This document shows, one piece after another, positions 34,942 to 43,567 of a stretch of DNA of 64,000 nucleotides. The notes beneath the pieces are model-generated. The model did no database searches. It had not been told where the DNA came from and saw nothing but the letters and a program-made list of their open reading frames with translations. The stretch lies in the NCBI RefSeq assembly GCF_001437425.1, contig NZ_JQCD01000024.1:1-64000 (forward strand), written 5' to 3'. The stretch comes from Weissella minor (GTDB taxonomy: Bacteria; Bacillota; Bacilli; Lactobacillales; Lactobacillaceae). Numbering within the stretch: position 1 is the stretch's first letter; each line of letters starts with the position of its first letter. Position numbers and translations under genes: made by a program.

Positions 34942-34973
34942 AAAAAAGCGTGCCAGCTGGCACGCTTTTTTTT
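34942..34973. terminator. bidirectional terminator
   Basis: Perfect dyad AAAAAAGCGTGCCAGCTGGC...TTTTTT between the convergent srtA unit and the DtxR-type regulator gene. Confidence 0.93.
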
Positions 34974-34981
34974 ATTATTAA

Positions 34982-35635
34982 TTATTGAATGTAGATGAAT
35001 TCAGCGGCATGACGTGTGATTTGCAATTCACGTTCGTCATTGTGCAAAATAAGTGGGCCATCAAAGGGCAGCCGTTCTTTAACACGCCACTTTGAATTGA
35101 GTGGTAAACCAATTGTTTCCACGTAACGTAAAAGCTCTAAATCTTCAGTGAAAGCATGAATAATCACATCATCACCATCTTTAGCATCATATAAATCTTT
35201 TAATTGTTCGGGCTCATAATGGTAATTAGAGTCAGGGATTGGTAGGCCTTGCGGACTGTATGCTGGATGCTCAAGGAACTTATCTAGCGCATCCATTAAT
35301 TGGCCAGTTGCATCATGATCTAGATGGTCAGCATTGTCATGGGCGACAGAAACTGGTAAGTCCAAATCTTTTGCAATAAATGTCTCAAATAAACGATGTG
35401 AACGGATTAAACGAATCGCAGTTTCACGTCCAGTCTTAGTCAAAGTGACCCCATAGTAGGGGACAACGTTAACTTCGCCTGTCTCTTGAAGCTTAGTTAG
35501 CATATTTGAGACAGATGAGGGCGTAACGTGGAGATGTTCTGCAATTTGATTGTTTGAAATCTTTGTAGATTCATCACCACCACTGAGTTCTAAAATTGTT
35601 TGTAAATATTGGGTTTTTGATACTGAATCACTCAT
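34982..35635 (-). CDS. DtxR/MntR family metal-dependent regulator
   Basis: A 217-residue regulator with an N-terminal winged helix (TQYLQTILELSGGDESTKISNNQIAEHLHVTPSSVSNML), a metal-binding dimerisation domain (AHDNADHLDHDATGQLMDAL) and a C-terminal FeoA-like SH3 domain. It probably represses metal uptake when Mn2+ or Fe2+ is plentiful. An upstream ATG at 35659 lacks a ribosome site; AAAGAG supports 35635. It is monocistronic. Confidence 0.9.
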   Translation of the reverse strand: MSDSVSKTQYLQTILELSGGDESTKISNNQIAEHLHVTPSSVSNMLTKLQETGEVNVVPYYGVTLTKTGRETAIRLIRSHRLFETFIAKDLDLPVSVAHDNADHLDHDATGQLMDALDKFLEHPAYSPQGLPIPDSNYHYEPEQLKDLYDAKDGDDVIIHAFTEDLELLRYVETIGLPLNSKWRVKERLPFDGPLILHNDERELQITRHAAEFIYIQ

Positions 35636-35802
35636 AGAATTTCTCTTTCTTATAAACATTAAACTTGTACACTTTTAGTATATCATATATTTACCGTTAT
35701 TTTTAATTTTCATCGTGGCTAATTATTTTTTATTGCAAAGTGAATAAAAAGGTGTTAAATTAAAAGTGTCCCAAAAGTGAATGTGATTTAGGAGGAAGTT
35801 TA

Positions 35803-36096
35803 ATGAATACAATGCTAAATTCAACTAACGTACCGAATATATATGATTTTCTCAAAGAGAATTATGGCTTTAGTCAGCCGGTAGTGATGCAACTAATTGA
35901 GAAATTACGGACAGCACCAAATAGTGAAATCTATGTTGGACGGGTGACAGGTAGTTCAATCTATCGGATTGCAGTGGGTGATTTGAATCTACCCTATGTG
36001 CTCAAATTTAGAACACCTACGGAACGTGATCGTTTCATGATGTCATTTGAAAAAATTTGTACGGACATGGGAAGGCAGGTAATTAAATCTTATTAA
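35803..36096 (+). CDS. unrecognised 97-residue protein
   Basis: A small soluble protein starting MNTMLNSTNVPNIYDFLKENYGFSQPVVMQLIEKL, with no motif I recognise. GGAGGAAG at 35791-35798 gives a good start. A hairpin terminator at 36172-36203 ends the transcript. The gene is divergent from the DtxR-type regulator, sharing a 167-base upstream region, so metal control is possible but only by position. Confidence 0.65.
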   Translation: MNTMLNSTNVPNIYDFLKENYGFSQPVVMQLIEKLRTAPNSEIYVGRVTGSSIYRIAVGDLNLPYVLKFRTPTERDRFMMSFEKICTDMGRQVIKSY

Positions 36097-36171
36097 TTAG
36101 AGGTGCTAATTCTTAAAATGGATAACAATGACTTAATTGGTATATTTTTTAAGGACATGTCACATTCAAAT

Positions 36172-36203
36172 AAGCAGCTAATTATTTTTAGCTGTTTTTT
36201 TAT
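36172..36203 (+). terminator. terminator after the 97-residue gene
   Basis: Hairpin AGCAGCTAA-ttattt-TTAGCTGT followed by seven T, 76 bases after the stop. Confidence 0.8.
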
Positions 36204-36270
36204 TGTTCTTTTAACTTTTTTCATGTATATTAAGTGACAATAAATAAGTAATACTGGGGGATTCAACAAA

Positions 36271-36621
36271 ATGAAGTTAACTTTTAATGATGTTGCACAA
36301 GAGAAAATTGCCAAGCATTTACATGATTCAACGAAAATCGTACTGGACTTTGATGATGGAGTTGGACCATTTTCTGATGCTGCAACATGTACGCTTGATT
36401 TAGCCTTTCATTTGGTATTTGCGCGTGAAGATCAACTAACAGCTGATTTTGATGAAACCATTGATAGTAATCTAGGTGCTGTCTATGTTAAGGGATATTC
36501 AATGCAACAAATGGATGAAAATATGACTTTGAGCGTTGATAAGTACTTAAACATTAGTCTAAAGGGTGATGGTGGTGCACTTGATGACCACGTTATTCTA
36601 ATGGATGTACAAGATAAATAA
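36271..36621 (+). CDS. iron-sulfur cluster biosynthesis (HesB-like) family protein, copy 1
   Basis: A 116-residue protein of the Fe-S biosynthesis/HesB-like fold (MKLTFNDVAQEKIAKHLHDSTKIVLDFDDGVGPFSD). A-type carriers use three cysteines, but only one is present here (AATCTLD) and the C-terminal CxC pair is missing, so cluster binding is doubtful. The next gene is a clear paralogue. This reduced form is common in Lactobacillales and its role is not known. Confidence 0.8.
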   Translation: MKLTFNDVAQEKIAKHLHDSTKIVLDFDDGVGPFSDAATCTLDLAFHLVFAREDQLTADFDETIDSNLGAVYVKGYSMQQMDENMTLSVDKYLNISLKGDGGALDDHVILMDVQDK

Positions 36622-36627
36622 TTCAGC

Positions 36628-36660
36628 AAACGCACTGCCTGAAGGGTGGTGCGTTTTTGT
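36628..36660 (+). terminator. terminator between the two HesB-like genes
   Basis: Hairpin AAACGCACTGCCT-gaa-GGGTGGTGCGTTTTT. Confidence 0.88.
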
Positions 36661-36713
36661 TATACACTTATTTAAAATAAGCGTATAATAGGATTGAAAA
36701 GAGGGGTGATGAC

Positions 36714-37064
36714 ATGGATTTAGAATTTTCAGATGATGTTATGATGCGGATAAAAAAGCATCTGAACGCAGATACAGTGGTCGTTTTGGATTTTGATGAT
36801 GGGGTTGGTCCGTTCTCAAAGGTCGGTATTTGTTCTTTAGATACGGCTTTTAAATTGGTCTTAACGACTAAAGCGGCTGCGACACCTGAGTTTGATGCGG
36901 AAATTGAAAGTAATCTGGGGCAAGTCTTGATTAAAGATTATTCTAAAGAGCAATTAGATCAGCAGATGACAGTAATACAAGATGATAACTTAAATTTAGT
37001 CCTAAAAGGCGCTGGTGGCATTTTGGATGGACATATGCAAATGATTGATTTACAAAATAAATAA
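36714..37064 (+). CDS. iron-sulfur cluster biosynthesis (HesB-like) family protein, copy 2
   Basis: A 116-residue paralogue of the preceding protein, sharing VLDFDDGVGPFS, IESNLG and LKGAGGILDGHMQMID and the same length, so the pair arose by tandem duplication. Again a single cysteine (GICSLDT) remains. GAGGGG at 36701-36706 is spaced 7 bases from the ATG. It has its own promoter region and terminator, so the two copies can be expressed separately. Confidence 0.8.
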   Translation: MDLEFSDDVMMRIKKHLNADTVVVLDFDDGVGPFSKVGICSLDTAFKLVLTTKAAATPEFDAEIESNLGQVLIKDYSKEQLDQQMTVIQDDNLNLVLKGAGGILDGHMQMIDLQNK

Positions 37065-37068
37065 CACT

Positions 37069-37105
37069 AAAAAAGGACACAATCGCTTTAGATTGTGTCC
37101 TTTTG
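37069..37105. terminator. terminator after HesB-like copy 2
   Basis: Hairpin AAAAAAGGACACAATC-gcttta-GATTGTGTCCTTTT; A/T flanks allow use from both strands, also ending the folT gene. Confidence 0.9.
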
Positions 37106-37117
37106 ATAATCATCAAT

Positions 37118-37669
37118 TTAGTTGTTAAAGACTTCAGCACGCATCCGTTCAAGACTAGGATTGTTTAAAATCAAATATAATAATCCCGTTTCTATTGGCA
37201 AGAAAACAAGTTGTTTGATTAAACGAGCTGTAAAGACAGTCTTTAGTGCGTTGGGATTGTTCCAAAGATTTTGAAGGGTTGCCACCCAAACCGTGTTTAA
37301 GAACAAATTAACGATAATAATGACTAGACCCGTTACAATGAGGATTCGCATTAGACTTAGCTGCTTATGTTGATAAAAGCCAACTCCATAGATTAAGGCA
37401 CCAACAATGGCTGAAAATGCAAAACCAGGGAAGTAAGCATAGGCACTTGATAAGTTGCTTAGAAAATCGCTGATAAACGCGACAAACATCCCCCAGATGG
37501 GCCCATACCACTTACCAATAAGGGCGGCAGCAATGAATGAAAAGCCGAATTTAAGTGTATCCGGACCGAAAGTAAAGCGACTTAAGATGATTAGCAAGGC
37601 CGTTAATAGGCCCAATAAAGCTAATTGCTTTGTGTTAAGACGCGGGAAAAAAGACTCTAATGTTTTCAT
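37118..37669 (-). CDS. folT: folate-specific ECF transporter S component
   Basis: A 183-residue membrane protein with about six hydrophobic segments (LALLGLLTALLIILSRF, FSFIAAALIGKWYGPIWGMFVAFISDFL...). It fits the FolT family of substrate-binding S components that share an EcfAAT energising module encoded elsewhere. The assignment to folate is supported by the THF-type riboswitch directly upstream. It scavenges folates for one-carbon metabolism. Confidence 0.92.
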   Translation of the reverse strand: MKTLESFFPRLNTKQLALLGLLTALLIILSRFTFGPDTLKFGFSFIAAALIGKWYGPIWGMFVAFISDFLSNLSSAYAYFPGFAFSAIVGALIYGVGFYQHKQLSLMRILIVTGLVIIIVNLFLNTVWVATLQNLWNNPNALKTVFTARLIKQLVFLPIETGLLYLILNNPSLERMRAEVFNN

Positions 37670-37673
37670 GTTG

Positions 37674-37806
37674 AAAACACCTCCTAATAATAGTGGAGGG
37701 TTTCACTAGTAACAGTGAATGTGGTAATAACATCGCGAAGTATATACTCCTTCGTTTGTGGCTCACATTCCGTTTCCACAACACTTGACGCGTTAAAACC
37801 TACCCT
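37674..37806 (-). ncRNA. tetrahydrofolate (THF) riboswitch with RBS-sequestering hairpin
   Basis: Read on the minus strand, the leader of folT contains AACGCGTCAAGTGTTGTGG, then GGAATGTGAGCCACAAACGA, then TTCGCGATG...ACCACATTC. This matches the THF riboswitch order (GCGTTAAGTGTGTG..GGGATG..CACACAACGA..GCGGTGAATCATTGCATCC). Just before the ATG, AAACCCTCC and GGAGGTGTTT (37675-37703) form a hairpin that buries the Shine-Dalgarno, so control is probably translational. Confidence 0.85.
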
Positions 37807-37988
37807 GTGTGACAAAACAACAGTCTTGAGTATAGCACGTTTCATACTAATTCGTAAAAAAACTATAAAAAGTTTAATTTAGTAAAATCAATAGGTAAAA
37901 CATTTCAGTTGAATATGGTAAACTAGAAAAAAGTTGTGAAAAATTTTTCAAAACGTAAAAAAATAAAACCAATGAGTGAGGGTGCAAC

Positions 37989-38843
37989 ATGCGAATTTAC
38001 ATTCCTGCGACTTTGGCAAATTTTGGTCCCGGAGTTCAATCAATCGGATTTCCATTAAATGTCGGAGTCACAATTGAAGTGGGCGAAGAGACGGAACAGT
38101 GGCGTGTGCAACACCCTTTTGCCGATAGGCTAACACATGATGAAACCAATTATGTCGTTCAAATTGCAATGAACCTGGCGCCGAATATTAAACCCCATGC
38201 GTTGACAATTACCTCAACGTTGCCTACAACTAAAGGTCTTGGTTGGCAAGATGCTTTAATTTTAGGTGGGATTGAATTAGGAAATCAGCTTGGTCAATTG
38301 GCATTAGATGATTTTACAAAATTAACTTTGGCGGCGCGGACAGCGAAACAGCCGGCACATGTTGCGGCGGCTTTATTAGGACAACCGGCAGTGAGTTATT
38401 TACAGGCTGGTGATGTTTATGCCAGTGGCTTTGTCTGCCCAACATATGCTGGAATGCTGTATATTCCAGATGAAATTGAAGCAATCAGCTTTGGGAATCC
38501 TGAAACAATTGACTATGACCAAGGCGTTGCAGCAGCAGCCGGCGGAAATATGTTAATGGCAGCTTGGCAGAATCAACAAGTTGAATTAGCGGGTCAACTA
38601 TTAGAAAATGATCGCTTGCAGCAGATGTTTACAAAAGATAATCATGCCTTACAGGCCATTCGACAAGCGGCGCATGCTTTAGATATTTATGGAACGGTCT
38701 TGGTTGAACAAGGGCCAATTATTGCAACATTATTACCGCAAGCACAAGTGCAGGATTTCAAGGATGTGTTGGCATACGTTGAGTTACCAGGTCATTTTGA
38801 AGAAATCGAAATGACAGACACAGGATTATCGGTAGGAGAGTAG
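37989..38843 (+). CDS. thrB: homoserine kinase-like GHMP protein with eroded motifs
   Basis: A 284-residue protein starting MRIYIPATLANFGPG, the N-terminal motif of homoserine kinases (PATSANLGPG). The ATP-binding loop, normally GLGSSA, is GLGWQDA (residues 83-89), and the third motif (SGAGP) reads VEQGP near residue 242. The fold seems kept but phosphate binding is doubtful. It may be an inactive relative, or a kinase of altered chemistry. It is followed 8 bases later by a LacI regulator and then a DUF3114-like gene, not by thrC or hom. Confidence 0.7.
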   Translation: MRIYIPATLANFGPGVQSIGFPLNVGVTIEVGEETEQWRVQHPFADRLTHDETNYVVQIAMNLAPNIKPHALTITSTLPTTKGLGWQDALILGGIELGNQLGQLALDDFTKLTLAARTAKQPAHVAAALLGQPAVSYLQAGDVYASGFVCPTYAGMLYIPDEIEAISFGNPETIDYDQGVAAAAGGNMLMAAWQNQQVELAGQLLENDRLQQMFTKDNHALQAIRQAAHALDIYGTVLVEQGPIIATLLPQAQVQDFKDVLAYVELPGHFEEIEMTDTGLSVGE

Positions 38844-38851
38844 GTAGAAAA

Positions 38852-39844
38852 ATGAAAAAAGCTTCAATTAAAGATGTTGCGCGCACAGCGGACGTCTCAA
38901 TTGCAACCGTTTCTCAAATTTTAAATAATAAGGGAGAACGTTTTTCGCAAGCAACACGAGATCGTGTTTTTGAAGCACGTGACGCTGTGGGTTATGTGCC
39001 CAATGCCAATGCACGCAGTTTAAAAAAGCGTGATTATACATTAATTGGGGTGATTGTACCGACTTTGAAATTGCCATATTTCGGCGCTTTTGTACAAAGT
39101 TTACGTGATGATCTGCCTGAAAACGTGTCTCTGTCAATTATGTCAGGAGAACGGGAAGCTGCAGATGAAGCCGTAGATCGATTAGTTGAAGCGGGGGCGA
39201 GCGGAATTATTATCGTGAGTCAATTGGCAGAACCAGAGACTGTGGCACAGACCTTGAAACAACGACATATTGCCATGGTGGTAACGGAAAATCATGCTAA
39301 TTTGAAAGATGCCGATGCTGTTTTCTCAAAGGATCGTATGGGTGGTCGCTTAGCAGCCGAACATTTAATTGCGCAAGGCCATGAACGGGTCGTATTACTG
39401 GGAAATCAAGTGTTTACTGACAATTTAACTTATCGTGCCGAATCATTTAAGGAAACCATGCTCGAGGCCGGGGTTAAAGTCAGTGAAATTACAACGCACA
39501 ATCTGTCTAAGCAATCTGGCCAAGCGGCTGCAATGGCAGTTTCTATTTCTAAGGCCACAGCCGCTTTTGCCCTAAATGATGATTTGGCAATTGGGCTAAT
39601 TTCAGGTTTAGCTAAATTAAATTGGCGAGTACCTGACGATGTTTCAGTTGTTGGTTTTGATGACACTGAGTATGCAGCATTTTATCAACCAGGCTTAACC
39701 ACGGTTCACCAAAATGTGAGTTTGTTAGCCCAAACATCACTTAACTTTTTGATGCAACGGATTGAAAATTTTCAAATGGCACGCCAAGACATTGCCATTG
39801 ATGTCGATCTAATTGAACGTGCATCAACACGTTCTCTAAAATAA
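38852..39844 (+). CDS. LacI family transcriptional regulator
   Basis: A 330-residue regulator with the LacI helix-turn-helix (SIKDVARTADVSIATVSQILNN) at residues 4-25, the hinge region, and a periplasmic-binding-like sensor domain (YTLIGVIVPTLKLPYFGAFV). It lies between the homoserine-kinase-like gene and a DUF3114-like gene, with gaps of 8 and 24 bases, so all three likely form an operon. The effector is not predictable; nothing sugar-related lies nearby. Confidence 0.92.
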   Translation: MKKASIKDVARTADVSIATVSQILNNKGERFSQATRDRVFEARDAVGYVPNANARSLKKRDYTLIGVIVPTLKLPYFGAFVQSLRDDLPENVSLSIMSGEREAADEAVDRLVEAGASGIIIVSQLAEPETVAQTLKQRHIAMVVTENHANLKDADAVFSKDRMGGRLAAEHLIAQGHERVVLLGNQVFTDNLTYRAESFKETMLEAGVKVSEITTHNLSKQSGQAAAMAVSISKATAAFALNDDLAIGLISGLAKLNWRVPDDVSVVGFDDTEYAAFYQPGLTTVHQNVSLLAQTSLNFLMQRIENFQMARQDIAIDVDLIERASTRSLK

Positions 39845-39868
39845 AAATTTAATTGGGAGGTATTGATG

Positions 39869-40846
39869 ATGGCAAGTATTCGTCAAGACCATCCAGAATT
39901 TGTATTTTTAACGTTAGAAGAACAATTAACGCAACTAGCAAAGGATGGGTGGCACCAAGGAGCAGTAAAGCTCTATCAAGACGCGATTATGCGTGTGTTG
40001 GAGATGGATTTGATGGATCCACAAGCAAGCCAAATGCGACTTTGGTATGATGCCCATCGCGTAGGTTCTGAACTATTTCATAAGATGCTGGTAGCGGAGT
40101 ATCGACCTAGTCAACGGAATGCGACCGAACGCATCGCTGTTTTGGAAAATGTATTAGGCTTTCAAGTGGATGTCGATAATTTTGTTCAAATGACGCGATT
40201 AGGTTTTTGGTCTGAACGGAATCATACACCGTTGTTGTATTATTTGCATATTGACGACACCAAACATTTACGGAACTATGTTAATTTTGCAGGGGATGTT
40301 GCACGATTAATGTATGCTAAATACCAAGTGCGTCAAGAGCGCTTTTTTGGACGTCCATCAATGAGTATGTTGTCCGATGTGATTGATCATCAATTGCGCT
40401 ATTATTTGGGCAAACCAATGATCGATTTTGTGCGTAAGCAACAATTAACGAAAAGTAACTTTATTGGCCTAATTCATGATGTTTGTGGTCGACGCGTGCG
40501 CTATCCAGATGCCCAATATCATAATCGTGGTGTTGCGGATGCGTCTAATATCAAAGTGGTCTTGCATGATTATCATCTTGAATTTATTTTTGATAAACAA
40601 GATCATTTGATTTCTTTATGGAATGCGTTGGAGCAACATCATCAGATAGAAGATGACGGGTCCGTTCGTTTTAATCAAGATGCGACACAATATACGCTGT
40701 TAGAATTACAGGCCATTGCCAATACAGAATCATTTAATTATGCAAACCATGGTGGTAAAGTTCATGATTTACTAGATGGCGAACCTGCAACGCGTGGTCG
40801 AAATTTTGAGCCATATTTAAGAGATTATGCGAAGCGTCAATTTTAA
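39869..40846 (+). CDS. probable DUF3114-type protein, function unknown
   Basis: A 325-residue soluble protein rich in aromatic and His/Asp residues (SERNHTPLLYYLHIDDTKHLRNYVNFAGDVARLMYAKYQVRQERFFGRPS). I believe it matches the DUF3114 family of Lactobacillales but cannot verify this. GGGAGG at 39855-39860 fits ATG 39869 (or 39866). It completes the kinase-like/LacI unit; no terminator is visible after it. Confidence 0.7.
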   Translation: MASIRQDHPEFVFLTLEEQLTQLAKDGWHQGAVKLYQDAIMRVLEMDLMDPQASQMRLWYDAHRVGSELFHKMLVAEYRPSQRNATERIAVLENVLGFQVDVDNFVQMTRLGFWSERNHTPLLYYLHIDDTKHLRNYVNFAGDVARLMYAKYQVRQERFFGRPSMSMLSDVIDHQLRYYLGKPMIDFVRKQQLTKSNFIGLIHDVCGRRVRYPDAQYHNRGVADASNIKVVLHDYHLEFIFDKQDHLISLWNALEQHHQIEDDGSVRFNQDATQYTLLELQAIANTESFNYANHGGKVHDLLDGEPATRGRNFEPYLRDYAKRQF

Positions 40847-40877
40847 ATGAATTGTTTCTGAGAAAAATTTGAAAAGC

Positions 40878-40982
40878 ATACACAAACAGAACAAAAATGT
40901 GTATACTAATGATTAACGGTATAAATACCGTACGATTTTATTTGTTGAAAATATAATTGTACGGATGTAGCGAATATCCAGA
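40878..40982 (+). promoter_or_regulatory. promoter dyad and switch-like leader of the aminotransferase
   Basis: ATACACA (40879-40885) and TGTGTAT (40899-40905) form a dyad over an extended -10 promoter (TATACT at 40902-40907). The leader then has two overlapping hairpins that share ATACCGTAC: a short one, ACGGTAT-aa-ATACCGT (40916-40931), and a long one, CCGTAC...GTACGG (40928-40965), which cannot form together. No terminator T run follows. Confidence 0.45.
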
Positions 40983-41023
40983 GAGATATGTCAATTGACC
41001 TGTGAGTCAAGAAGGAGCCAAAC

Positions 41024-42208
41024 ATGCAAAATGTAAAACCAGCACTTGCTGAGCAACACAACACACAATTAGCTAAGATTTTACCTTCACCAATTCGTGT
41101 GATTGATGCAGAATTTTCAGAAATCCCAAATTTGATTAAGTTAACTTTGGGTGAGCCTGATTTTGCTGTACCAGAGCACATTAAAGAAGCAGCTAAGCGT
41201 GATATTGATTCAGATGATTCTCATTATGCGGCACCAGCCGGTCATCTTGAATTACGTGAAGCAATCAGTGATTACTTGGTTAATCGCTTTGACACGCCTC
41301 GTTATGAACCAAACGGGGAAGTTGCAGTGACTGTCGGCGCATCTGAAGCATTGTATGCAACAATGGGTGGGCTCTTTAACCCAGGTGATAAGATTATTAT
41401 CCCAACCCCATCATTCCCAATGTACGATGCGATTGCTAAAATTTTGAGTCTTGAAATTATCGAATTGAGCACAGCTCCTGATTACCGTCTAACGCCAGAA
41501 AAATTAGCACCTGTTTTGGAAGCCCATCCAGATGCTAAGGGGATTTTGTTGAATTACCCTTCAAATCCAACTGGTGTGACTTATGATGCAGCTGAAGTGC
41601 AAGCATTGGCCGATTTGTTAGGACAACATGATTTGGTTGTGATTTCAGATGAAATTTATGCTGAATTAGTTTATGATGCACCACACACATCAATGGCTAA
41701 GTTATTGCCAGAGCAAACGATTTTGGTTAGCGGTCTTTCTAAGTCACATGCCATGACGGGTTACCGCATTGGATACGTTGCTGGACCACAAGCTTTGTTG
41801 CAACACGTTACGAAGATGCACCAATTCTTAGTGACAACAGCACCAGGACCAATGATGGCGGCAGCCATTGAAGCTTTGAAGCATGGATTACAAGATGCAG
41901 AAGAGATGCGTGATGCTTATCAAGCACGTCGTGATTTGGTATTAACAGGATTAGAAGCAGCTGGGTTTGAAGTTGCACGTCCTAGCGGTGCCTTTTATAT
42001 CTTTGCAAAAATTCCGGCTTCAATTGAAATGGATGATTTGGCATTTGTGCGTGACATGGCTGAAAAGGCTTTGGTCGGTGTTGCGCCCGGATCAATTTTC
42101 GGTGCCGGTGGTGAAGGGAACATTCGTCTATCTTATGCTGCTTCAACTGAAGATTTAGAAGAATCAGTTCGTCGGATTCAAGCATATATGGCTGATAAAT
42201 TGAATTAA
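41024..42208 (+). CDS. class I PLP aminotransferase, copy 1
   Basis: A 394-residue fold-type I aminotransferase. Visible are PTPSFPMYDAIAKIL, LNYPSNPTGVTYD, VISDEIYAEL and the PLP lysine in SGLSKSHAMTGYRIGY, with the C-terminal NIRLSYAAS substrate-carboxylate arginine. It resembles PatA/AraT-type enzymes (aromatic or N-acetyl-LL-diaminopimelate donors); specificity cannot be read. GAAGGAG at 41010-41016 precedes the ATG. A structured leader and a terminator bound it. Confidence 0.9.
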   Translation: MQNVKPALAEQHNTQLAKILPSPIRVIDAEFSEIPNLIKLTLGEPDFAVPEHIKEAAKRDIDSDDSHYAAPAGHLELREAISDYLVNRFDTPRYEPNGEVAVTVGASEALYATMGGLFNPGDKIIIPTPSFPMYDAIAKILSLEIIELSTAPDYRLTPEKLAPVLEAHPDAKGILLNYPSNPTGVTYDAAEVQALADLLGQHDLVVISDEIYAELVYDAPHTSMAKLLPEQTILVSGLSKSHAMTGYRIGYVAGPQALLQHVTKMHQFLVTTAPGPMMAAAIEALKHGLQDAEEMRDAYQARRDLVLTGLEAAGFEVARPSGAFYIFAKIPASIEMDDLAFVRDMAEKALVGVAPGSIFGAGGEGNIRLSYAASTEDLEESVRRIQAYMADKLN

Positions 42209-42223
42209 TTAAATGAATGGTAA

Positions 42224-42256
42224 ACAGTTCGGTGCTTGGCATCGAACTTTTTTTAT
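42224..42256 (+). terminator. terminator between the aminotransferase genes
   Basis: Hairpin AGTTCGGTGC-tt-GGCATCGAACT followed by seven T. Confidence 0.88.
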
Positions 42257-42361
42257 TAGCTATATGTTAAATATTGAGCAAAGTTAAGCTTGGTTTAACA
42301 TGCGATTGACATTACGCATGCTATAATAATTGCAAGTTATAAAAAGTAGAGGAGACGCATA

Positions 42362-43540
42362 ATGAGTAATAGTGAATTTGTACAACCATTGAGCGATATG
42401 GTTTTAAACATGCCAGAAGATCATCTGACAGAATTTCAAAAGATGGTAAGTGGCATTCCGGATTTAGTTCGTTTGACTTTTGGAGAACCTGGTTTTGATA
42501 CAGATGCAGCCGTGAAGCAACAAATGATTGAATCAATTGAAACTAATCAGTCGCATTATGCTGAATCACAGGGAGATTCAAAATTACGCGAAGCTGCCTT
42601 GGCCTATTTTAATGATAAGTATGATTTGCAATATGATGATATTTCAGACATCATCATCACTGCTGGGGTCTCAGAAGGAATTAATGTTGTGCTAATGACA
42701 TTATTGAATCCCGGTGATGGTTTGATTCTACCTGAACCGGTTTACTCGGCTTATTATGGAGCTTTGGAAGTTGCGCGTGGGACAAAGGTAACGCTTGATA
42801 CTCGTGAGGATGGCTTTAAAGTGACACCAGCTAGTGTTGAGAGGGCCATTGCAGAGGCGACAGTTCCGGTTAAGGCGATTTTACTAAATTACCCTAATAA
42901 TCCAACCGGTGTGACTTATACGCAAGCCGAATTAGAAGACTTGGCAGTTGTCTTTAAAAAGCATCATTTATGGGTGATTTCAGATGAAATTTACTCTGAG
43001 TTAACCTATGATCAACCACATATTTCATTAGGAACAATCTTGCCAGAGCAAACGATTGTTTTGAACGGACTGTCAAAATCACATGCGATGACGGGTTATC
43101 GCATTGGATTTATTCTTGGACCACATGCCTTTATTCAAAAAGCACAAATGATTCATGAAACACTGACTTTCTCATTACCAAAGGTGATCCAAGATGGCGC
43201 AACTGCAGCGTTAACATTAGCTGCCGATGCACCATTGGCCATGAAACAAGCATATCAACGTCGTCGTGATTGGTTGATTCCAAAGCTTGAAGCAATGGGA
43301 TTTGAAGTGATGGAACCAGCTGGAACTTTTTATGCGTTTGCCAAAGTTCCAGCGCAATTTAATGGCGACGGGGATGCATTTGCCAAAGACCTTGCATTCA
43401 ACGGAAAAGTCGCTGTTATTCCTGGAAGTGCCTTTTCAAGCACAACTAAAGATTATATTCGCATTTCATATGCTGCTTCTGATGATAATTTACATGAAGC
43501 CATTGAGCGGATGCAGGCATATTTTGCTAAAATGAATTAA
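42362..43540 (+). CDS. class I PLP aminotransferase, copy 2
   Basis: A 392-residue paralogue of the preceding enzyme with the same motif set (LLNYPNNPTGVTYT, WVISDEIYSEL, NGLSKSHAMTGYRIGF, YIRISYAASDDN). Roughly half the residues appear shared. It has its own promoter region after a terminator and GAGGAG at 42349-42354. It lies 27 bases before an ECF S component, suggesting joint transcription with uptake of a vitamin or amino acid precursor. Confidence 0.9.
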   Translation: MSNSEFVQPLSDMVLNMPEDHLTEFQKMVSGIPDLVRLTFGEPGFDTDAAVKQQMIESIETNQSHYAESQGDSKLREAALAYFNDKYDLQYDDISDIIITAGVSEGINVVLMTLLNPGDGLILPEPVYSAYYGALEVARGTKVTLDTREDGFKVTPASVERAIAEATVPVKAILLNYPNNPTGVTYTQAELEDLAVVFKKHHLWVISDEIYSELTYDQPHISLGTILPEQTIVLNGLSKSHAMTGYRIGFILGPHAFIQKAQMIHETLTFSLPKVIQDGATAALTLAADAPLAMKQAYQRRRDWLIPKLEAMGFEVMEPAGTFYAFAKVPAQFNGDGDAFAKDLAFNGKVAVIPGSAFSSTTKDYIRISYAASDDNLHEAIERMQAYFAKMN

Positions 43541-43567
43541 TCGATAATTTGTAGGGGATAGGAAATG

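Noticed and set aside
36118-36237. Possible 39-residue membrane peptide MDNNDLIGIFF and onward
   Set aside because: The ribosome site is weak and distant, and the frame runs through an obvious terminator hairpin for the upstream gene.
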